The notes beneath the pieces are model-generated. The model did not search any database and had not been told where the DNA came from. It was given only the letters and a program-made list of their open reading frames with translations. 20,394 nucleotides of DNA from a bacterium UBP9_UBA1432 (lineage in GTDB: Bacteria; Vulcanimicrobiota; Xenobia; Xenobiales; Xenobiaceae), in the NCBI GenBank assembly GCA_002329445.1, contig DCTU01000329.1, forward strand, positions 1 to 20,394. Reading direction: 5' to 3'. Numbering within the stretch: the first letter of the stretch is position 1; each line of letters begins with the position of its first letter. Shown here one piece after another: positions 14,165 through 20,394 of this stretch. Both the position numbers and the translations under genes were made by a program.

Positions 14165-16123
14165 ATGGGAGAAATCAAGACCGTAATCCGTTTGGCCCGA
14201 GCCATCCTGGAAATCCTGGAGCAACGCTATGGGCTTGGGCACAACCTTTGCCAGAACGGTTCCGCAAGAGAGACGGTCCTTGGCGAACTGCTGCCCCGCC
14301 CGGAATCCAAGCTCAGGGCGGCGGCAGAGAACGACTGGCGGGCTTTCTTCCAGATCGGGCCTCCAGCCCAAAGGGACGACATGGTCTGCATCAAACTGGT
14401 GCATGGTTTTGGTGTCCTGCAAGACGCCGCATCGAGCGGCAGACTGCTGGCGAAGAACCACGGCTCCTTCCAATCTTCCGGCGTCTACCTTTGCATCGAT
14501 CAGATTCCGGACAAACCTTTCCGATTCCTGACGCTGGAATCTACCGCCCGCTATCCCGCCAGCCTCCCTGTCGAAGAAATTGCCCGCATGATTCACCTGT
14601 CCACGGTCGATGCCGTGGCCGCGGCCCAATCCAACATGGGCCCTGGAGTTCGTGTCTTCGGCAATCATGCCAGCCTTGCCTCAACGCTCCCTGCCAGCCT
14701 GGAAGTGCAGTTCCAGGAGCTTGATCCCGAGACATTGGATATCGCGGGACGGATCCTGGACCGATTGAGGGCCAAATTCCAGGTGGAAGCCAAACCCGTT
14801 GCCTCGCAACCACAGACCTGGCGACTAGCCCCAGGAGGAAGTGCCAACCCCAGGGCCTTGGGATTCTCGAACGCCGGGGCCCAAATCCGCTTCCGTCGCC
14901 GCGTGGGAGTCGAGGATGCGCTGTACCTCGACCTGCAGGTTGATTTCGCCACCCTGCTCGACCCGAACGTTGCGGAACGCCTGCTGGAACTGAACCACCT
15001 TGGATTTGAAGGGACTTCCTGCTTCTCGAGCCTCCGACCGGCGGGTGGCGGAAGCCCGGGGGACCTGTTCCTCGAGGCCACCCACCGGTTCCCGATGAAC
15101 ATGCCCTGCGAAGACGTTGCGTGCGTCCTCGACCAGGTCCTGCTGGACATGGCCTCCACTCTGGCCATCGAACCCAGGGGCTCACTCCGAGAGGGGCTTC
15201 ACTTTCGAGCTCCCGCCTGCAGCGTTCAGGAAGCCGGCCCCGCCAAGCAGGCGACTGCACCTCCGACGCCCGGACAGGATTCGACGGATGCGTCCGTTGG
15301 CGCTCCGGCCGCCTCGTTGCAAGCCCCCGTCCTCACCTGGTCGGAAAACGCGACACCACAAGCCGTCGTTCCATCCCCGCCTTCCGGTCTTCCTCCTGCG
15401 CCCCCTCCGAGCATCATCCCTCATTCCTGGGCAGGAGAGGAATCGCCTGAAGCCCCCCCAGCGAATGGTGACCACCCGCCGCTTATTGCTGTGAACGAAA
15501 GCGGTCCCGTCAATTTTGGAACGTTGATGGCCCTTATTCTATTGCTCGCGCTCCTGGGCCTCACGGCCGTCGGCATGACATTTGGAGTGGGAGGTGTCCG
15601 ATGGGAAGTCCTGCTCAGCGGCCCCCGAAACCCAGAGCCAGCCCAACCAATACCCCTACCGGCCACCACTGAGGCCCCTGTTGCACTCGCCGAATCGTCC
15701 CCTCCCGATGCGCCGACGGAGCCTGCCGCGGATCCACCACTGGCGGCCACGCCCGACACCGCCATGGACAGACCTCAAGCCGAGGCCCGCATCCGCGACA
15801 AGATCAGGCAGTGGAAACAGGCCTGGGAATCCGGGAACATCAACTCCTATATGAGCCTATATTCCCAGGACTTCAAATCGCTCGACAAGGGGATGGACTA
15901 CTGGAGCTACCGCAGCTATAAGGGTTCATTGTTCCGCCAGAACTCCTACATCAATGTGGAGTTGGGTGCTCCACAGATGACCTGGGACGGAACAACGGTC
16001 CGCGTTCGATTCCACCAGGTCTATCGATCCTCGAGCTATTCAGACTCCGGCACCAAGATCCTCTCATTCCGTCTTCAGAACGGAGACTGGACGATTTACC
16101 GCGAAGACTTCCAGGCGGATTGA
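14165..16123 (+). CDS. Tandem CesT/YbjN-like domains, transmembrane helix and Csd6-type NTF2-like domain, 652 aa
   Basis: Three parts. The cytosolic part has two similar alpha/beta domains (about 55-160 and 238-335), each with strands, an LL..N motif (LLAKNHGSFQSSG at 94-106, LLELNHLGF at 273-281), two more strands and a long helix. This pattern resembles CesT/YbjN type III secretion chaperone-like folds; that is my reading by eye. A Pro/Ala-rich linker (350-445) precedes one transmembrane helix (about 450-474). After another Pro-rich stretch, residues 542-650 form an NTF2-like domain (KQAWESGNINSYMSLYSQDF, VRVRFHQVYRSSSYSDSGTK, WTIYREDF) of the kind attached to the Helicobacter Csd6 and Campylobacter Pgp2 peptidoglycan carboxypeptidases. 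The start is ATG 14165 behind AGGGGAAGGA. It faces the M14 gene tail to tail. The N-terminal part is paralogous to the gene at 18703. Confidence 0.82.
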   Translation: MGEIKTVIRLARAILEILEQRYGLGHNLCQNGSARETVLGELLPRPESKLRAAAENDWRAFFQIGPPAQRDDMVCIKLVHGFGVLQDAASSGRLLAKNHGSFQSSGVYLCIDQIPDKPFRFLTLESTARYPASLPVEEIARMIHLSTVDAVAAAQSNMGPGVRVFGNHASLASTLPASLEVQFQELDPETLDIAGRILDRLRAKFQVEAKPVASQPQTWRLAPGGSANPRALGFSNAGAQIRFRRRVGVEDALYLDLQVDFATLLDPNVAERLLELNHLGFEGTSCFSSLRPAGGGSPGDLFLEATHRFPMNMPCEDVACVLDQVLLDMASTLAIEPRGSLREGLHFRAPACSVQEAGPAKQATAPPTPGQDSTDASVGAPAASLQAPVLTWSENATPQAVVPSPPSGLPPAPPPSIIPHSWAGEESPEAPPANGDHPPLIAVNESGPVNFGTLMALILLLALLGLTAVGMTFGVGGVRWEVLLSGPRNPEPAQPIPLPATTEAPVALAESSPPDAPTEPAADPPLAATPDTAMDRPQAEARIRDKIRQWKQAWESGNINSYMSLYSQDFKSLDKGMDYWSYRSYKGSLFRQNSYINVELGAPQMTWDGTTVRVRFHQVYRSSSYSDSGTKILSFRLQNGDWTIYREDFQAD

Positions 16124-16317
16124 CCTGACCTGAGGCCCTGGCCGACCCGAGGCCCTGGCCAGAGCCATCCTCGGCCCGAGTGGGTACCAGGAGACACAAG
16201 AAGGCTCCTGAGACGATCCGACAGCCCTTGAAGCGACAGGGTCTGGGTCAACAACACCGGTGTGCCTCCTCTGAAGCCAGGAGGGGGCCAGGTGCCGGCC
16301 CTGGCGACGAGGCCCAC
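16124..16317. other. Convergent intergenic gap with short direct repeat and weak hairpin
   Basis: This gap lies between two converging genes. GAGGCCCTGGCC occurs twice, at 16132-16143 and 16149-16160, 17 bases apart. A GCCAGG/CCTGGC stem with a seven-base loop (16287-16305) sits just after the M14 stop codon on the minus strand. It could help termination in both directions, but has no T-run on either side. Confidence 0.35.
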
Positions 16318-17259
16318 TCACGGCCTGGCGGCCTCCTCCGCAACAGGGAAGGTCAAGGCGACTTTGAGGGCCTCTCGATTCTCCATCCACAAGACATCAC
16401 CATTGCCAGAACGCAGTTCCAATGTAACTGTTGGGATGGCACGATCAACGCCGGCATAAGTACCGAAGGAACCTGGCGTCTCATAGCCGATATCAGTCAC
16501 CACTGGATAACCATTGGCGACCCCCATTGCGTTGGCCAGATCGCGCGCCGGACCATCGAAATTGACCACGCCGTAAGGGCTGTGCACAGTCACGATCCGG
16601 TCCGGACGGAAGGTCTCAATCAATCGGATAACCGCTCGGGTCTCCTCCTCCGAGGCTGCTTCGGGGCCTCCCCAATAACGGGGCTCGCGCGGGGTTTCCT
16701 TCCAATTGGAGGCTGGAAAGTTCCGGTTGATGTCCACCCCTCGAGAATTCTCCCTACTGCCCAGAATCAGGCCATCTGGATTCACCGATGCACAGAGCAC
16801 GGCCCGGTGGCCTTCCAACAGGCGAGGATTCTTGCGCAGATATGAGAGAAAGCGCTCCAGGACCACCTGGCTGGCCGGCTCGTCCCCGTGAAACGCCCCG
16901 AGGAACAGCGTCCTGGGCCCCTTCGCACCAAGAGAGGTGGCCTTGATTTCGCGGCCTTCCGCGGACCTTCCGGCCACAAAGACTTCCTCACGCAGTGCCT
17001 GGAGCGACGGCGCGGGGGAAGGCCGCGGAGACGGACGCGCCAGCACGGGGCCGGGAGAGCCAACATGGACTGCCTCAGGGTGCGACGCGGCGGGCAACGG
17101 CGAGGAAACCGCCAATCCTGACCCGACCCCGGTGCCGGGATGCCCGGAAGGTGAGGCCTCCACGACCACAGACTTTGACGAACACCCGACCAGGAGCCCG
17201 CCAAGGCTGGAAATCAGGAGGAGGCAGGAAAATAAGTGTCCGAAGGATCTGGTATTCAT
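16318..17259 (-). CDS. M14-family zinc carboxypeptidase lipoprotein (MpaA-like peptidoglycan amidase)
   Basis: Lipoprotein of 313 residues. The signal peptide has a hydrophobic core and lipobox LVGC (Cys26). A Ser/Pro/Gly-rich tether (27-90) is followed by an M14 catalytic domain (about 93-305). Zinc ligands are HGDE (His124, Glu127) and His226 in TVHSPYG; NSRGVDINRNFP (171-182) binds the substrate carboxylate, and Glu281 in TLEL is the likely catalytic base. The length and motifs match MpaA/gamma-D-Glu-DAP carboxypeptidases, which trim cell-wall peptides; the true bond cut is not proven by sequence. The start is ATG 17259 (MNTRSF), behind AAGGA, giving a proper lipoprotein signal. A longer in-frame start at 17325 would bury that signal. 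It is divergent from the L,D-transpeptidase gene across 154 bases and probably shares its control region. Confidence 0.92.
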   Translation of the reverse strand: MNTRSFGHLFSCLLLISSLGGLLVGCSSKSVVVEASPSGHPGTGVGSGLAVSSPLPAASHPEAVHVGSPGPVLARPSPRPSPAPSLQALREEVFVAGRSAEGREIKATSLGAKGPRTLFLGAFHGDEPASQVVLERFLSYLRKNPRLLEGHRAVLCASVNPDGLILGSRENSRGVDINRNFPASNWKETPREPRYWGGPEAASEEETRAVIRLIETFRPDRIVTVHSPYGVVNFDGPARDLANAMGVANGYPVVTDIGYETPGSFGTYAGVDRAIPTVTLELRSGNGDVLWMENREALKVALTFPVAEEAARP

Positions 17260-17413
17260 GGTGTGTCCTTCCGAATCGTTGGCCAGCATTTGTACAGCGT
17301 TCCTCTGGACACCTTCTGACGCCAAACATCCTGCTGCCGCAACCGAACCTTCCCGAGGAAGGGTTGGTGGGCCACATCACGAAACTCGTGGTTCCGGGGA
17401 AGGAATCCGATTG
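17260..17413. promoter_or_regulatory. Shared divergent control region of the M14 and L,D-transpeptidase genes
   Basis: Only 154 bases separate the two start codons, so the promoters must be back to back or overlap. A perfect CCTTCC/GGAAGG inverted repeat with a three-base centre lies at 17348-17362, a possible operator or small hairpin. Ribosome sites flank the region: AAGGA for the leftward gene and GGGGAAGGA for the rightward gene. No clear -35/-10 pair is seen. Confidence 0.45.
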
Positions 17414-18619
17414 ATGCATCGTCAGTGCCGAGGGTGTCCAAGGATACTGGGAGCAGTCTTGCTGGCTGTATCAGTTCTTGCCCTCGCGGCGGCACCGAGG
17501 GCCCGCGAGATACCACTTGCGCTGCTGTCCCGGGAAGGGCCTCCTGCCGATCCCGTGACAAGCTTGGCCTTGCCGCCGTCCCCCCTGCGAACGACGGCAG
17601 TCGCCGAACGTCTCAACTCGGACGCTCAGCCAGAATCGACGCCGCAAGCAATCCGGCGCGTGGGGAGCGGCCCCGACATCACCCTGTTCCTGGCCATGAA
17701 CACTCAAGGAGCAGAGATCCTGACCAGCCTGGCCGACGAACTGTGCGTGTCCCAAGCGCAGCTCGCGGGCCGTTCGGTCCTGTTGGTGGCCCTTCCCTCC
17801 CTCGGCGCTTCGTCCTCACCCAAAGCGTGCCGGCTTGCGCTCAGTACCGTGCTTCCTGGCCAGACGACCGAGAGGCTCTCCGACGCATTCCAAGGTTTGC
17901 TCCATCTCATCAATGAGAAGCCCCCCTCCAAGGCAATCCTTCTGCGAACCCAACTGGATCGGATCGAGTACTCGGGAGACGCCGAGAGCCTTGCCTTCAG
18001 TTTCTCGCTGGACCTGCGCCGGGGAGTCCGCAAGCGCCCCGTCGAGCGTCCAGTCCGAAGCCTCGAGGCTTGGCTGGGCCAGTCCCTGGGGATACCGACC
18101 CTGTCGCTGGGCTGCCCCACGGAGGCCAGCGCCTCGGAGCGAAAAGCCCTGGTCCTGGCCCTGAAAAGGCTGCTGTCCCCCCCCAACCCAACCCACCTTC
18201 AGCGCTTCGAAGATTTGGCCAGGAAGGCGCAGGGTCAGCCCTGGTTCCTGGCCGTGGATGAGCAACGCCAGACCCTGGCGCTGTTCCGCCAAGGCCATCT
18301 GGAGGGCCGCTTTTCAGTGGCCACGGGAATCGCCGGGTGTACCCCCGAAGGCCGCTTCCGGATCATCGACAAGGAGAGGAACGTCCGGACCGAAGAGGGG
18401 CGAGTCCTGGAACGAAGACTGAAGCCAGACCTGGGAAGCTTCTGGATGGGCATCGACTGCCGGCACGAGGTCACGGGCGTCCCCTTCGGCCTGCACGGAA
18501 CCGACCAACCAGAGACCCTGGGCCAGGCCGCCTCCCGAGGCTGCGTCCGCCTCCGGGACGAGGACCTGGCGACCTTCTTCTTCGACATCCCGGTGGGAAC
18601 GGAGGTGGAGATCTATTGA
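17414..18619 (+). CDS. YkuD L,D-transpeptidase with N-terminal degenerate M14-like domain, 401 aa
   Basis: A signal peptide (about 1-30, hydrophobic ILGAVLLAVSVLALAAA) exports the protein. The C-terminal YkuD domain (about 276-401) is intact: LAVDEQRQTLALF, GIAGCTPEGRFRI, HGTD (His361) and SRGCVRL with catalytic Cys377 next to Ser374, Arg375 and Gly376. YkuD enzymes form L,D-crosslinks, attach lipoproteins or trim stem peptides in peptidoglycan. Residues 88-255 align by eye with the neighbouring M14 enzyme from strand to strand (TLFLA, GRSVLLVALPSLGA, then AILLRTQLDRIEYSGDAESLA and GIPTLSLG). All catalytic positions are changed: His124 to Asn96, Glu127 to Gly99, His226 to Arg178 and Glu281 to Gly233. 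The start is ATG 17414, with GGGGAAGGA upstream; a longer open frame to the left is antisense to the M14 gene. Confidence 0.92.
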   Translation: MHRQCRGCPRILGAVLLAVSVLALAAAPRAREIPLALLSREGPPADPVTSLALPPSPLRTTAVAERLNSDAQPESTPQAIRRVGSGPDITLFLAMNTQGAEILTSLADELCVSQAQLAGRSVLLVALPSLGASSSPKACRLALSTVLPGQTTERLSDAFQGLLHLINEKPPSKAILLRTQLDRIEYSGDAESLAFSFSLDLRRGVRKRPVERPVRSLEAWLGQSLGIPTLSLGCPTEASASERKALVLALKRLLSPPNPTHLQRFEDLARKAQGQPWFLAVDEQRQTLALFRQGHLEGRFSVATGIAGCTPEGRFRIIDKERNVRTEEGRVLERRLKPDLGSFWMGIDCRHEVTGVPFGLHGTDQPETLGQAASRGCVRLRDEDLATFFFDIPVGTEVEIY

Positions 18620-18702
18620 GGTGCATACAGCCCGACCGCCAAAGGAACGGGCAACAGGCCTAAACCAGCAAACCGTGTGCGACAGGGGAAAGGGCGAACA
18701 AC

Positions 18703-20394
18703 ATGGTAGACCAACAGGGGCGGCTGGTGATCGCCAACAGACTCCTAAGAGTCCTATCCGACCAATACGATATTGATGGCCGCCTGCTCGACACAGAACC
18801 TGGAAAACCCATAATCGGGCTTCTGGATCCTCGAATCAACTCTATTTTGGCAGTGGCTTCGAAGAATGGCTGGAGGCCCTTCTTTGCACTCGACTACTTT
18901 GGCGACGAGAACAATGAAGCTTACATTTTCGTGGGCTGCGGGGTGGGGTACCTGAAAGAACCCACCATGGCCCAAGAACTACTGCGATCGAACACTGGCT
19001 CGTTCCTCTCCAGTGGCATGTACGTGGCAATTCTCGACGGCAGAATCGGAAATTTCCTCGCAGTGGGATTAGAAGCCCGCCTGCGGTACCGAGACACAAT
19101 TCCAATCGAAGAATCCTGCCGGATGTGCCACCTGGCATTGATTGACGCTGTGGCCGTGGCGCAGTCCGATCCAGGTCTTGGAATCGTCATCCTCGGCACC
19201 GGCAACACCGCTCCTCCAAGACGCCCCCTGGCCTTCCTGGAACATGATCCTGAGACAGTGCAGCGTGCCACGCAGATACTGGACTGCCTCAAGAACAAGC
19301 ACAACTTTGATCATGAGGCCCTCCCCGGCCTTCCACAGACTTGGCGTCTTGTGCCTCAGAGTCTCTTGTTCGGATGGAATGCGTCCAACAATATCCAGAT
19401 CCGAATTCGTCGTCGCAGCGGACTCCATGCGGCCTTATACATAGATGTCGAAATCGAATTTGCAGAATTGGCTGACGCAAGTATCTCAGAGGAGCTCCTG
19501 CAGCACAACCTCCACGGGTTCCTCTTCAACCATCTCTTCTTCGGAATGCGCACCTCAAAGGAAGGACGAGACACCGTCAGCTTTGTAACCACCGAAAGAT
19601 TCCCCTTCGATGTCTCTGCCGAGGACGCTGCCTCGGCTATTTCTGACACGTGGCTGCAATACTCCATCGCCAGCGTCGTACATTCTTCTCTTCCCGAGCA
19701 CTTCTCCCGCGCAGTCAAGATATATGGCGTAAACGAGCTTTCTGAGGAACCTGCCGACACGCCCCCACCTAAAGGCCCCCCATCGACTCCGCCTGCGCCC
19801 CAGACTCTGGAGAATCGGACCCAGGAACTCCTCGATCTCTGCATCCAGTCCTCGGTCAATTTTGTCGACGTGCTCGAAACGGCCACGAGAACCGGGACTC
19901 GGGTGGCAGAAGCCTGGCCAGCCTTCAAATTCCTCGCGGGACGTGGTCCCCGGGAGGCCGCACAAAACTGGTCTCTGGTGGGAACCGCAGCGGGAGCCTG
20001 GGTTGCATTGATGGGCGCCAGGTTGAACGGCAGCGAGGAACCTCTCGACCAGATTTCCCAGGCCACCAGACAGGTCCTGCGATGCTGGAACCCAAACTCT
20101 CTTGCCATATTTGCAGATCTTGAGGCCAGCGAGACATCCAGGGACCTGATGCAACTGACCGACGAAGCAGAAATGTGGGCCGGACTCGGTAATGCCCCCA
20201 TCATTGCTTTGACAAAGGTCAGTGGCAGCAATCTGGGCGCGGCGATCTCAAGCAAAGAGAAGTCCAGTTCCTTCGTGTCACTCTGCATATGCCTGGGAAT
20301 GGTATTCGAGCGCTCATTGTGGCACTTCTGGGCTCCGCCAGGCGGGTGGAACGAATTCCCTGGCGAAAAGACAGATCTCCGGGTTTCGGGCGCC
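18703..20394 (+). CDS. Tandem CesT/YbjN-like domain protein, paralogue of the 14165 gene, cut by window end
   Basis: The frame is open for 564 codons and runs off the window. Residues 1-345 parallel the start of the gene at 14165: RLLRVLSDQYDIDG matches ARAILEILEQRYGLG, LLRSNTGSFLSSGMY (93-107) matches LLAKNHGSFQSSGVY, and LPQTWRLVP plus IRIRRRSG (around 213-240) match PQTWRLAPG and IRFRRRVG. Two chaperone-like alpha/beta domains are therefore expected (about 55-166 and 229-330, the second with LLQHN at 265-269). A Pro-rich linker (347-366) leads to a new helical, Trp-rich region of unknown family that has no match in the paralogue. No signal peptide or membrane helix is clear, so it is probably cytosolic. 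The start is ATG 18703, behind AGGGGAAAGGG, 83 bases after the transpeptidase stop. GC is clearly lower than in the operon. Confidence 0.85.
   Translation, partial: MVDQQGRLVIANRLLRVLSDQYDIDGRLLDTEPGKPIIGLLDPRINSILAVASKNGWRPFFALDYFGDENNEAYIFVGCGVGYLKEPTMAQELLRSNTGSFLSSGMYVAILDGRIGNFLAVGLEARLRYRDTIPIEESCRMCHLALIDAVAVAQSDPGLGIVILGTGNTAPPRRPLAFLEHDPETVQRATQILDCLKNKHNFDHEALPGLPQTWRLVPQSLLFGWNASNNIQIRIRRRSGLHAALYIDVEIEFAELADASISEELLQHNLHGFLFNHLFFGMRTSKEGRDTVSFVTTERFPFDVSAEDAASAISDTWLQYSIASVVHSSLPEHFSRAVKIYGVNELSEEPADTPPPKGPPSTPPAPQTLENRTQELLDLCIQSSVNFVDVLETATRTGTRVAEAWPAFKFLAGRGPREAAQNWSLVGTAAGAWVALMGARLNGSEEPLDQISQATRQVLRCWNPNSLAIFADLEASETSRDLMQLTDEAEMWAGLGNAPIIALTKVSGSNLGAAISSKEKSSSFVSLCICLGMVFERSLWHFWAPPGGWNEFPGEKTDLRVSGA

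Noticed and set aside
16937..17413. Long N-terminal extension of the transpeptidase frame
   Set aside because: This part is antisense to the M14 gene. The ATG at 17414 has a ribosome site and gives a proper signal peptide.

Overview
The window is GC-rich bacterial DNA with dense coding. It carries Ser/Thr kinases, a PP2C phosphatase, FHA and PEGA domains, and peptidoglycan-modifying enzymes, one of them a predicted lipoprotein. This fits a bacterium with elaborate Hanks-type phospho-signalling (Riflebacteria/Ozemobacteria, Acidobacteriota, Myxococcota or Planctomycetota style), but nothing visible fixes the phylum. No rRNA, tRNA, CRISPR array, insertion sequence or phage gene was recognised.

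Left end (1-1862): a minus-strand kinase (1-1044) runs off the edge just as an FGE-sulfatase (formylglycine-generating enzyme) domain begins. It is followed by a roughly 0.5 kb gap and a small plus-strand membrane protein (1557-1862).

Main operon (minus strand, 11235 down to 1912): in transcription order it encodes a membrane-anchored coiled-coil protein, a Clp/Hsp100-like unfoldase with a degenerate first AAA module, a zinc-ribbon/FHA protein, a PP2C phosphatase, a 1128-residue pseudokinase-kinase membrane protein, a four-helix membrane protein and a DedA-family transporter. The first five genes are joined by four 4-base start/stop overlaps, and the last junctions are 15 nt and 1 nt. Kinase, phosphatase, phosphothreonine reader and unfoldase are thus made together. 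This recalls the PpkA-PppA-Fha threonine-phosphorylation module of type VI secretion, but no secretion structural gene is present. It is the best candidate here for an undescribed system: an envelope-located, phosphorylation-controlled unfolding machine.

Divergent region (11236-12022): a non-coding stretch of about 0.8 kb separates the operon from a plus-strand gene (12023-13786) for a J-like/transmembrane/PEGA protein.

Right part (14165-20394): two paralogous proteins (14165-16123, and 18703 to the window end) each carry a tandem pair of domains that look like the CesT/YbjN secretion-chaperone fold. The first also has a transmembrane helix and a C-terminal NTF2-like domain of the type attached to the L,D-transpeptidase-fold enzyme Csd6. 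Between them lie a divergent pair: an M14 (MpaA-like) lipoprotein carboxypeptidase (minus) and a YkuD L,D-transpeptidase (plus). The transpeptidase's N-terminal half looks like an inactivated copy of the M14 fold. This half of the window therefore looks like a peptidoglycan-peptide editing cluster. The last gene has visibly lower GC than the operon.
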